DNA of 64,000 nt. Source: Epiperipatus broadwayi (taxonomy: Eukaryota; Onychophora; Udeonychophora; Euonychophora; Peripatidae). Made by a program: the position numbers and the translations under genes. The stretch spans positions 6,412,853 through 6,476,852 of the forward strand of contig JAQFVV010000021.1 in the NCBI GenBank assembly GCA_028023455.1, read 5' to 3'. Under the pieces are notes generated by a model. That model was given only the letters and a program-made list of their open reading frames with translations, did not search any database and was not told the DNA's origin. Within the stretch, counting starts at the first letter, position 1; every line of letters starts with the position of its first letter. Shown here piece by piece: positions 13,681-24,089 of this stretch.

Positions 13681-15560
13681 GGGTGGGCAGCATATATGAA
13701 CCTGAAGGTGCCGGACTAAACCCAGGTAGAGCAAAAGCTCATGAATGTGGTTCAGACAATTGAGAAAACACTGAGACAAACTTTAGCCAAAATAATTACA
13801 AGAACTTTTTAAATTTATTAAGTGTAATAACAAAATAAACATGAAAACTTGATCTACATTTTCTTAGCAGATCTTAACATTGAGTGTATGCAAGCATTAA
13901 TACATTAAATACACAGGCAGACAAGTTCATTTCTTGCCTATAACATAATAAGGGCTTACATCTTCCTGCTAGCAGTTCACCGAACCAATTCCCTTTTCCC
14001 TATAAAGATTTAGTAAGATGGATGTTTGTGGAGAACAATGGAACAGCGCAGATGAGCTTTTCTTAGTCCAGAAAAGAAATGTTGGAACAAAGAATGTCCT
14101 AATTCTGGAAAATGCTCATGGACAAGTATGTTTAAATGAGCCAAGGTTAGTCTCACATAAGAAAAGTAACATTATGAACTACGTAATCTGAATTATAGAA
14201 AATAAATCTCTACCAAGAAAAAAAAATCATATATTCTCTAAACTGCCAGCGAAAAGATCAGTGGTCTGCAGAAAACACAAACCAAATTTGATTAAGTTTA
14301 ATGACCAAGCAAATAAACAACAAATAAAAAATGAACAAACAGGAGTATAAAAGAAAACTACTAAGGTTGGTCTGAGTATTTATCAAGGATTAATCATAGA
14401 ACTGAGAAAATATTAAGCACATAAAATATCACTCGCCATATGCTCTCCAATAAGTAATATTTTCAGATGGAAAATCTTGCTACTAAGATTCTAATGTAAA
14501 AATAAAAAAAAACAATACATTAATATTTAAATTGAAAGATTACACATCATAAATATAATTTCTTTTTAAGATTAAGCTGAGATTTGCTAGAGACTTAATT
14601 AGAGATGTAGTCCTGATTTTGATATGGAAAGGTAAGTTACCTTGAGGTAATATTAATTTCTGCTGTTCACACAAAGTTCAGTTTATAGAGACCTATACAA
14701 CAGCTGTCATTTACCACAGGTTCAAAAGAATGGAGGCCACTATCGGGATCCGCTCTGGACTTGACACTTAGGTCATGATTGAAGTCACAATTTGGAGCTC
14801 CGGAGGTTCATCTTTGGAAAGGCTCAGCTCATCATGTTGTGGAGATTCTTCATGGTATATATTATAGGCATGGCATCTGAATGGCTGATACTATCATGGC
14901 AAATAGTAGAATTATTGTCAGTCAATGAAAATTCAACTTGATGATTATCGTAGAACAAATATCAAATAAAAATTAGAATGACTTTAACAATGGAGCAGTT
15001 CAATATCAGCTAAAATCTGGATGAATCCTCAATAACAAAAAGATGAATAAGCTGAGCAATCGGAATAAAAATAAAAGAACTGAATGACGAAAATAGTCTC
15101 TCTGAATAATCTGATCAGAATGAATAAAAAAATACCCAGAGCTATTTATGTCCATTGTTATCTCCCACACAATCTTTTTTGCAACTTTTAATCAAGGTTA
15201 ATCTCTATCTCCCACTCAATCTTAATTAGAAAAACAATATCTTACAGGGCTTTATCTTACAAAATTATTATTATTTTTTTCTTTTTTTTAAAAAAAAAAT
15301 ATACCATTAAATCTCAGCTTTAAAAAAAATAAATCAACATTAAATTTCTTTATTTTTTTTTTTAAACAAAATACTTTTATAAAAAGACTAATTAAACTTT
15401 GCTTGCTTTTAAGTATTTTAAAAGAAAACAAATGTCATAAAAAATATTTATACTAAAATCAACTGAGAATTAAAAATATAAGATTTCAATATAAATAGGT
15501 ATGTGTGTTATTGCACATATAAAACTTGGTTTTTAATTCACATGATAAAACTTTTCAATC
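13680..15560. other. Spacer sequence of mixed complexity, no recognised gene
   Basis: This part is less AT-rich than its surroundings, especially 13680-14130 and 14700-14900. It reads like old unique or transposon-derived sequence, but I found no open frame above 60 codons and no terminal repeat, primer-binding site or polymerase motif I would defend. Confidence 0.35.
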
Positions 15561-15574
15561 AAATGAAGTATCCA

Positions 15575-15965
15575 GTTCAACATATAATCAAAATTACTCC
15601 AAATTCACAACTCAACAACGCTGGCCAAAAAATACTCTAAAATACTATCAAATGATTTCACTACTATAAGAAAACTTCTCAAGTATAAAGAACTTTAAAA
15701 TAACATATTTAAGTTAAACGTTACTCACAGTTCCACTTACCTCCATATACCTTTAATATTAAAATAACTTTTAAATAAGTTAATTGTTTCAGTATCATAA
15801 ATTTTTAATAATAAAGATTCTTTAATTCTTTTTATTTATAGCAGTGAAACCATTGGTAGTGTTTTACAGTTTATTTTTTGGCTAGTCTGTTTGAGTTTTG
15901 AATTTGGGTTAATTTTGATTATTTATTGACTAGTTTAGCTTTATACTTTTAAATTTTATATATAT
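15575..15965. repeat. Foldback repeat, family R3 (copy 1)
   Basis: The left arm (ATCAAAATTACTCCAAATTC to ACTACTATAAGAAAACTT) is the inverted counterpart of 15836-15950 (AGCAGTGAAACCATTGGTAG to TTTTGATTATTTATTGAC). The same sequence, also as a foldback, occurs at about 47790-48365. Arms are diverged and the centre is AT-rich. Confidence 0.7.
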
Positions 15966-15984
15966 TATAGAGAAATAAAGAATA

Positions 15985-16245
15985 AGTATAGCCAAAGTGA
16001 GGTTACAATAAATTCATTTATTAATATGCTGAGTTAACTTTCGATACAGACTATCTCTTTCAAAGCATAACTGGTAGATAATTAACAGAGCATGATAGTA
16101 ATTTTGATTATAAAAGAATAAACTTTCTGTGTTTGAAAAAATTGCATGATTGAATGTATAATAGATAATTGCAAAGTGCTGCCTATGTTGTCAGATTAAA
16201 CAACTAATGTTTATCAAGGGGAACACTATTAGCTTGTATATATAT
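15985..16245. repeat. Direct repeat X, copy 1 (~255 bp)
   Basis: From TATAGCCAAAGTGAGGTTAC to AACACTATTAGCTTGTATAT, matched by 16405-16655. Shared blocks include TGAGTTAACTTTC, TAACTGGTAGATAATTA, ATTGCATGA/TTTGCATGA and TTAAACAACTAATGTTTATC. An inverted partial copy lies at about 16655-16815. Confidence 0.8.
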
Positions 16246-16404
16246 TACCATGTGCAGAATTAATTATGTGCCAAGCTTTTTTAATCTACGTTTGTAATTG
16301 AACATTGGTTTTGTTCAACTTTAAAGCTGACACATACATGCAATACTGCACCATTAATAAAATGTAGAATATATTAAACAGAAGTTTAAGGCCATAGAAA
16401 ATAA

Positions 16405-16815
16405 GTAATAAATATGGCCAAAGTAAAGTTAAAATAAATTTGTTTATTAATCTACTGAGTTAACTTTCAACACAGAGTGCCTAATTCAAAGTGTAACTGG
16501 TAGATAATTAGCACAGTGTGATAGCAATTGTAATTATAAAGGATTAAACTTGTGGTTTTCAAAAGATTTGCATGACTGCATGTGTGTTGTCCACTTACAT
16601 TGTCATATTAAACAGCCATTGTCTATCAAGGGAACACTATTGGATTGTATATTTGCAATCATGCAAATCTTTCTAACACTGCAAGCTTAATCTTTTATAA
16701 TCAGAATTGCTATCACTCTCTGCTAATTATTTACCAATTATCCTTTGAAACAGACACTCTATGTTGCAAATTATATCAGCAGATAAATAAATGGATTTAT
16801 TTTAACATGAAAGAA
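16405..16815. repeat. Direct repeat X, copy 2, plus inverted third part
   Basis: 16405-16655 repeats copy 1. The following 16655-16815 (CATGCAAATCTTTCTAACAC through ATAAATAAATGGATTTATTT) is the reverse complement of the same unit, so copy 2 and this part form a diverged hairpin. The 60-codon frame at 16645-16827 falls in this repeat and is not taken as a gene. Confidence 0.75.
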
Positions 16816-16834
16816 GTCAATACTTAATTAATAC

Positions 16835-17330
16835 CAATATCATTAACAATCAACAATCTCAATCTGTTGTCAAGGCAACCTGATTTAAGCAATAAAGATG
16901 AAAATCCACTTTATCTATGATCTAATAGGTTTATATAGACACTAATAATTGCAACTTGACCACAGAGAATGAAATTTTTAATATAAATAAATTTAAATAA
17001 ACCTCATTAAACAGGTAAATATAACCTGTGCTTAAAGGAGACTAACAAATAGTCAATTGTAACTTTCAAATTGCACTCCGACTAAATGTATTACTTATAT
17101 AATAAACCCAATAATGTTCAAGGCTAGATAGATATTCATTGTAAATACATGAAATCAGCCAACACTTTAAACAATACAAATATTATTAACAATCAACAAT
17201 CTCAATATGTTGTCAAAGCAACTTTTTTTAATCAATAAAGGTCCAAATCCATCTTTATCTATGGTCTAATAGGTTTATATAGACACTAAAGATTGCAACT
17301 TGACCACAGAGAGTGAAATTATAAATACTA
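16835..17330. repeat. Direct repeat Y, two copies ~340 bp apart
   Basis: AATCAACAATCTCAATCTGT through TTGACCACAGAGAATGAAAT (about 16845-16975) recurs at about 17180-17315 with few changes, including GGTTTATATAGACACTAA in both. Between them lies AT-rich sequence. Confidence 0.8.
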
Positions 17331-17808
17331 AGAAATTCATATATATGTAAACAATCTGGTACAAATACAAGTTTCAAATGCATTAATTACTATCTAACAT
17401 AAAATAGCAGTCAAATCATCTCATATTACACTAGTATTTTAATTAGACATAGCTGTGACAGGTGTGCTTTAGGTTTAGAAAGCAGTAGAAACTTTTTATA
17501 TAAAGACCTTCATTGTATTTTTTTTTTGTTTTCAGGAATATATCAGCATACATTTCATATACAGAATGTGTTTAGATGAGCAATTTTTAATATTAATGTG
17601 CACCACATATAGCACAACACATCATAATCTTATTTATAGTTTTATACAAATTAGTAAATAAGCTTAATATTAGATTACATACACAGTAAATAGTGAATAT
17701 AATTAATGAGTTTAATTAAATTTGCCCGGAGGCAGACTAACATTTATGTACTCTTTTATCCATAAATATTTTAATTGCATTTTCCATTGTAATTTTATTA
17801 GTTGGTAA

Positions 17809-17811
<3 letters not shown>

Positions 17812-17878
<67 letters not shown>
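17812..17878. repeat. (TA)n microsatellite
   Basis: About 33 uninterrupted TA units, immediately upstream of the Penelope-like reverse transcriptase relic. Confidence 0.97.
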
Positions 17879-17881
<3 letters not shown>

Positions 17882-17884
17882 CTG

Positions 17885-18285
17885 TTAATAGATTGAACAG
17901 TATTGATGTTTTTATGTCTGTGTTGATTAAAAATGGATTTTTATCTAAGAATAAAAGTGAAATTATTAGAGATTTGTTCTTATTATTGAAGGATTCTATA
18001 TATTTTACTTATAATAGTAATTTTTATAAGATTAGAGAGGGGTGAATAATATGTTATCTTATTTCTACTTTAATTTGTTCAGTTTATATTAATTATTTGG
18101 AAGAGGAAATTATTAATAATAATTGTATATATTTAAAGCTATTTGTTAGAAATAGTGATGATTGTTTGTCGTAGTTGAAAGTGATAAAGTGTAAATAAGT
18201 TTAATTATTTTGGTCCTTCTATAAAATATATTGTAGAAAAATGGGGGTTTGATTTTGTTAGATTAAAATTTTTAGAGATATTGAA
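17885..18285 (+). pseudogene. Penelope-like reverse transcriptase remnant
   Basis: The first part stays open for about 47 codons and ends SIYFTYNSNFYKIREG, matching the F-FN-xxYxQxxG block before the family's MGSPLSP motif. After a stop and frame change, LISTLICSVYINYLEEEI corresponds to SPLxSNxYxxxLEE, then LKLFVRNSDDCL corresponds to the RYVDDxxx catalytic block with both aspartates kept. A further shift gives GPSIKYIVEKWGFDFVRLKF, matching the IKFTxE...LxFLD segment. Such reverse transcriptases belong to Penelope-like retroelements. The relic stops where an R1 foldback repeat begins at about 18290. The matching C-terminal half may be at 24090-24515, beyond 5.8 kb of inserted repeats. Confidence 0.7.
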
Positions 18286-18289
18286 AAAA

Positions 18290-18361
18290 TTTGTGAACTC
18301 AGACTTTTAAACTCCCTTTAGTCATCCATTCCATCACATACATGTGAAAAGATAAAGGATC

Positions 18362-18396
<35 letters not shown>

Positions 18397-18397
18397 T

Positions 18398-18431
<34 letters not shown>

Positions 18432-18940
18432 CAACATGAGTATGACAACAAAAATTAACAAACAAGGGCTTTGAACATTCCATCATCAGATTTTTAATGA
18501 CATGGATGGCTAAAGAATTGGAGAGTGGAAAAGATTAAAATCTGTCCATTAAAGTTTAAAGAATTGCTATCTTAATATAAACTGAGCACTAATTATATAT
18601 ATATGTGTGTGAGATGATGATACAGGCCAAATTAGTGCCCATTTTATAGTAAGATAGCAAATCTTTAAAATTTAATGGACAGACTTCAATCTTTTCCATT
18701 CTCCAACTCTTCATCTACCCATGACATTGAAAATCTGATGACAACATGTTCAAAGCCCGTTTTCTAATTATTGTCGTCATACCCATGTTGATAGTCCAGC
18801 ATGAAATATGTATATGGGAGATCATTTATCTTTTTCACATGCATGTGGTTGTGTGTATTGGTTGCATAGATGGAATGGATGACTAAAGGGAGCTTGATAT
18901 TCTGGGTTCAAATTCTTTCTAATTACATCTAGATTAAAGT
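18290..18940. repeat. Foldback repeat, family R1, ~650 bp, TA-centred
   Basis: The left end (AACTCAGACTTTTAAACTCC, GTGAAAAGATAAAGGATCTC) is inverted at the right end (ATGGATGACTAAAGGGAGCT, GGGTTCAAATTC). Internal halves around AATTTAATGGACAGACTTCA and TGTCCATTAAAGTTTAAAGA are also inverted. TA runs and a small hairpin (18357-18403) lie inside. It truncates the Penelope-like relic on its left and abuts the right copy of the 4.55-kb element. Confidence 0.8.
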
Positions 18941-20020
18941 ATATATATATATTGTGCCCTTATCTATAGGTCATAACAAGGTAGAATGGTCAATTACTAA
19001 AAAATTTTAAATTTTAAGTTATATTTGTATGATATATAAATAATAGTAGGATAATTAGATTTTATAGTACAATTTAAAGCTGAAAATACCTGGTATATAA
19101 AAGTGTAATAGATTATTTTAAAAGAAAACAGTTAAATAAAGCTTAATAATATCCTTGCTTATGGTTGTAAAAGCTGGCCATATAAAATAACACAGCTATA
19201 AATAGTTAAAAGTATATTAATAATTTGAGTATAATATTTTAAAACTAATAAATTAAATAAATGCTAGATGTAGTGTATAATTATATTTAATAGTCAAATT
19301 TAATAGAGTCTATTTTAAAATAAACTTTATGATGGTGAGAATTATATTTAGTTCTACAAGTTTAAATTATTTTCCAAATTTTTTATAAAATATATCAGTT
19401 TTGGTAATTTAGACTGAGACGTAAATAAAAAATCATTTGATAAAGTTAGTAAACACATGACTGTATATTATATACCTTCACACACACACTTGTTAGAATA
19501 ATAAAAAAGTTTGTGAATTATGAAACTGAATATAATTGCCATCGATCCTTAAAGTAAAAGTTGAAATATTAAATATTGTTTTAATAATTGTTTTTAAAGT
19601 TTAAATAATTTTGATAAAATTATAATTGAAGTTAAAAATACTAGTCTAAATAATATTTTCAGACATTACGTCATCAATTCTTCATTTTTAACAGTCTAGT
19701 ATGTTATAAAACTAAAATGTGTAAATCTGTTCGCGCTAAAAAGTCATTAACCAATCAACAGAGGTAAATTAGCAGACAAATATAAGAATTACATGAAGCG
19801 GGGGGGAGAAGTAATGTGTAAGTGAAAGAGAAAGTAACATATTTTTTTAGCTGATAACACCGTAGCTGGAAAAGTGATATAAATTTAAAATTTCGTATTT
19901 ATTTTAAAAGTTCTTTTGTAACATATAATATATTTTGACTGCCTCTATATGGATTGCTAATTTTAAAAGTTATCTTACCAGGATATTTTATTCGAATTTA
20001 ATCAAAACCCTACAGTAAAG

Positions 20021-20215
20021 ATGGAAGTACAAGGAAAAATACCTAAAAATATTGTTAAGGGAAAAATATTTGGAAAGTACCTTAATACAGCTTTATTTAT
20101 GCTCAACCAGAAACTTATTATTATCACTCAGAGAAATATAATTGGGACGCTATATGAAAACTTAAAAGAGAAGTTACTTGCCGTCAGGAAAAATTATGAC
20201 GCACAATTTTTATAA
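20021..20215 (+). CDS. Unknown 64-residue protein remnant, right element copy
   Basis: The frame starts at an ATG preceded by AGTAAAG and reads MEVQGKIPKNIVKGKIFGKY onward, ending RKNYDAQFL. Over its first 57 residues it differs at only a few positions from the left-copy frame (12153-12335). One difference is a missing isoleucine codon in the ATT run, an in-frame indel, which suggests past selection on reading frame. It is basic, with no transmembrane segment or known motif. Beyond its stop, near-coding sequence seems to continue in other frames, so it may be the start of a larger decayed gene. I do not recognise it. Confidence 0.45.
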   Translation: MEVQGKIPKNIVKGKIFGKYLNTALFMLNQKLIIITQRNIIGTLYENLKEKLLAVRKNYDAQFL

Positions 20216-21762
20216 GGCTACTTTGAAGTTTTTTATTCTTCTCTATGGAAAAATTTAATATGCGTTTTTATTATAAACAAAAATTATGTAAAAGTATAAT
20301 GAAGAAAGAATGTTTATCTTTTAAAAAGAGACATTACAAAAATATATTACCAGAATTTGAAATAAAGAAAAAAGTAATAGAATAATATGAAATTGCTATT
20401 ATGTATTTTATGGAAAAGAACAGAAAACCCTTTCCAAGAGGAATTAAAAGATATTATAAAGTATTCAATGGAAGAAATGTTTGATTTGAAAAATATAAAA
20501 TTAAATTGCTCAATGAAAATGGATCCATGGAAATAGAAAAATTTTATTGAATATTTTAAATAAAAGTACCTAAAAGATGCATCGTAAAAGACGCGTGGGA
20601 AAAATATAGCAGACAATATTAGAAGAGAATATGGAGACGTTTTTTTTCTTTACAGGATAAATTGATATCAAGAATTAATAATTGTATACAATATTGTAAA
20701 AACCAAGGATTGTCATGTATGAATATTTATTAAACAGGGCAATAATTGTTTTTGCCTTAAAATAGAACATTAAGTGACTGAAGAAGTAATAATATACATT
20801 TTTTTTAGCTTTAATATGAACGTTCAACAAGTTCATGAAGAAGTACCGTAAATATAGTTTAAATATTTTTTACTGATTTATTTTAAATATAAAATGCTAT
20901 GTGAGATGAGGGAAAACATATAAACATAAATTTAATAATAATGAGATTTAAATATAATAGCTTAATGGAATTATAGATATATTTTTTAAAAATAAAGTGT
21001 ATGGGAGCTTATATCTACAAGAATCAATGGGAGGAAGCCTACAGAACGCACGAGAAGATAAAGATTTTTGTAATTTAATATTTATTATAAGCATAATGTA
21101 TTTTTTAGATCATCGATTGATTAAGAATGATGGGAAAGTTTAAATTATATGTACACATTATATACAACATTTTGACATATTATGAGATAGGAGAATTCTG
21201 AATAGCAGCAATAAGTTATTTAAAGATATTAATAATATAATTCGACAGAACAATTGTGTGATTATTTTGAACTTTCATGTAATAAAGTATTCAGATATTT
21301 TAAAAATAGTTTGTATATGATAAAATATACAAGGAAAGTAGTAAAAAGATTTTCTTATAGAACAGCGGAATAGTTTTGAAATAAATGAATTTTATTATTG
21401 TTAGAAATGCAGACAGGTATTTGTCGATGTACCATATAGAAAAATCTTGAGAAATAAGACGGATAGACTTGGTAGATAGTGGAGAAAAAGTGATGTTTTT
21501 GTTAAGAAATAGGAAAAATAAAGTATTTGGACATAGTTAGTTTGTGTGATTTCAGTATAGCTAACTAAGCCCTATGACTGAACACATATATTTGGACAGT
21601 GTTTTTGTATATCTTTAATTTTTTGTTATAATAAAGCTGAAGAAATAGCTTTAGCACACTCCTATAATAGAGTGGAGACGATAAAGGCACCCTCTATAGT
21701 GCTTTGAATATGGCTGATGTCAAGGTTTATGATGAGTAATATCCTAGTTATATTTTGATCCT

Positions 21763-21960
21763 ATGCATCTATCTTCGCTATCCTTATTTCGTAATCTGCA
21801 TCCAAAAGATATTTTCAAAGAAATAATGAATAAAATAGAACTGAAGATATGTTATCATTTATGTAAGAATAGTTTATTTGCTGGAATGTATAGAATTGTT
21901 AATTTTAAAATTGAAATCCAAAATATCATAAAGAGAGAAAGAACATATAATACAGTTTAA
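21763..21960 (+). pseudogene. Unknown 65-residue relic frame, right element copy
   Basis: The open frame contains DIFKEIMNKIELKICYHLCK and LFAGMYRIVNFKIEIQNIIK. The left copy (reverse strand, about 10335-10540) keeps the first block with changes of mostly similar residues, then shifts frame after MYRIV. It lies on the same strand as the frame at 20021, so both may derive from one or two ancestral genes. No family recognised. Confidence 0.35.
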
Positions 21961-23544
21961 AATTAATTCGGAAATGAATATAAGATTTTTAAAGAAAAAA
22001 GAAATCTAAACAAAGTTATTTTGTTTAAAAGTGATAATAAAATTTGAATGTTTTAAGTAATATTTAGAAAATAAATATTGCATATTTATTAAGAAAATAA
22101 TTCAATAGTGTGTAATAAACATATACTTGTGCATGGTATGTTAATAGTTGTAATTATATCATCCGAAGTAAGGCTTAAATGAGAATATTAGACTTAATAA
22201 ACATCGGATAACGAACAATAAAAAAACCTAATAATGAATGTAGAAGAATGTTTTTGAATTTGTAGGATTCCATACAACCAATATAAAACTAGAATTTTAT
22301 TATTTTGTATAATTTTTACTACGAATATAATTTTGTAAAAAATATAATTTTAATAATAGTAGGGATATAAAGTGTTAATGATAATCATATGAGAAATACA
22401 TTTTGTAACAAGCTAACCATAATAAGAAATCCAATAATAATAATACTGTATTTTCTTAAGCATTTAAAAGATAAGAGTTAACTAGGAAAATAAATAGAAG
22501 TTTGATTTTTTTTTTATAAACTAGTAAACTAATTTGTGATAGGAGAGTAAGGATATCCAATGTACATAATGTAAAATATTGTTATTTGTTTATGTTATTA
22601 ATAAACTTTGTTGTAAATTTATTTTAAAGTTTTGTGTCTCTGTTTTTATTTCTCCACATGGATGCATGATATCACGATACACTTATAATTGAAACAGACA
22701 TATAGTTTTTTGCACAAAAAGGTAAACATAAAAGTGTTATGATAATTTTAAGAATTTATTGGTATGTTAAAATTAAAAGATCATAATTTTATATTATTAA
22801 TTGGTCATAAGTCGGTTGCCATAATATTACATTAAAATATATGCTAATGTTGCCACTCGTATTCTATTGTCAGATTATTAAATACTACCACGCACGTATT
22901 TATTTATTTCATTTAGGAAAAAATAAGATTATATTATACTATTGTTGTTATTATTATTATTATTTATTGTTAGTTACTGCGTAGTGAATTATGACATAAA
23001 ATTCCCTTTTCATAGTTTACTACCGTAATTTTAAAGCAGTTAGAATACAATTTATGAACCTGAGATTTGATTTTATTTTATTTATTTTCTTCATTTTATT
23101 TAATTGAGCTAGATTCTTATTATAAATAGTATTAAGATGATTATTATTTTAATCGTAGTGAATAAAGCTTAGAAAGTCGTAAGAATACTATAAGTTAGTT
23201 ATTTGGTATAGTAAAAGGGAGATAGTGTTCTATGCCATTGAGATAGTATCATGTGGATAATATCTCAATGTAGCTACTTCCCCGTACGTCACTCCATGTC
23301 TCATGAAAATAGTAAATATTTATTAATTCATTTTAAAATATAACGATTCGTATTTAAAAAAATTAGAGCTAGTAATCATTTTTAATTAATGCTGGATATT
23401 TCATTTATTTATTTATTAACTGAGCTAGAACCCGGATAATTTAAACAGTGTATATAAATTTTGGAGGACGAGCGGTGGGGGAGGTTAGAATATATATATA
23501 TATAAATTATTAATCAATGTCTGTATTCCAATTATAATAAAATA

Positions 23545-23822
23545 TATATAATTATTCAAAACAATACAATAATTAATACAGTAAAACAATATTTAAAAAA
23601 AAACAAATATATACCAATTTAATAGAAGTACTTTCAACTATCTATGTAGTCGTTGTCAACTAGATTCAAATTGTATTAGAAAAAAACCGTTACAATTTGA
23701 ATCTAGTTGACAACGACTACATAGATAGTTGAAAGTACTTCTATTAAATTGGTATATATTTGTTTTTTTAAAATATTGTTTTACTGTATTAATTATCGTA
23801 TTGTTTTGAATAATTATATACA
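23545..23822. repeat. Long near-perfect hairpin, ~131-bp arms
   Basis: Left arm 23545-23675 and right arm 23691-23822 are reverse complements with very few mismatches, around a 15-base loop (TTAGAAAAAAACCGT). The innermost 90 bp (CTACATAGATAGTTGAAAGT region) appear identical. Its outer ends run into TA-rich sequence. The reverse-strand 70-codon frame at 23656-23868 is contained in it. It may be a young foldback (MITE-like) element or an inversion duplication, possibly transcribed to a hairpin RNA. Confidence 0.93.
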
Positions 23823-23963
23823 TATATATACTTATATTTAAATATTGATGATAAAAAAATGTTAACAATAACTATTTGGTTTGTAGTCACTATGTCAATC
23901 TATATCTTCCTTAAGAAATTATTTCTATAGAAACCAGAGATAAAATAGTTCTAATAAGGTATT

Positions 23964-24079
23964 GTTTTTTTTCTTTTCATATGTCATAGCATCGATCGTG
24001 AGGCGAATGTGCAACAACTGTCTGCAACCAATTGCTTGCTTGCAAGGCGGCTGCGCTGACCACTTGGCTAACAACGCTT
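23964..24079 (-). mobile_element. tRNA-derived SINE, reverse orientation
   Basis: Reading the reverse strand gives TTAGCCAAGTGGTCAGCGCA, a good RNA polymerase III A box of the type seen in tRNA-Leu/Ser-like genes. A diverged B-box region (CATTCGCCTC) follows, then GATCGATGCTATGACATATG and an A-rich tail (the T run at 23964-23980). The middle carries an extra CAAGCAATTGGTTGCAGACA compared with the other three copies. Confidence 0.8.
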
Positions 24080-24089
24080 AACTAGTTTC

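Larger units (their letters stand above)
18951..23489 (+). mobile_element. Unclassified ~4.54-kb interspersed element, right copy
   Basis: Reverse-complement partner of 8841-13413. It begins ATTGTGCCCTTATCTATAGG directly after a (TA)n tract and ends GTGGGGGAGGTTAGA directly before another. Because both ends match the left copy's ends exactly and both copies are flanked by TA repeats, these look like full-length units inserted at, or generating, TA tracts. Conserved landmarks include a CACACACAC tract near 19483-19490, the 64-residue frame at 20021 and the 65-residue frame at 21763. No terminal inverted repeat, long terminal repeat or poly(A) tail is apparent. The class remains undetermined. 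Confidence 0.85.

Noticed and set aside
13680-14900. LTR retrotransposon in the spacer
   Set aside because: Composition changes here, but I could not find paired long terminal repeats, a primer-binding site or a polymerase motif.
20347-20616. 89-codon reverse frame in the right element copy
   Set aside because: Antisense to the relic coding direction, and the left copy does not keep it open.
8841-23489. Helitron identity for the 4.55-kb element (starts with TC)
   Set aside because: No CTRR end, no 3' hairpin just before the end and no Rep or helicase motif seen.
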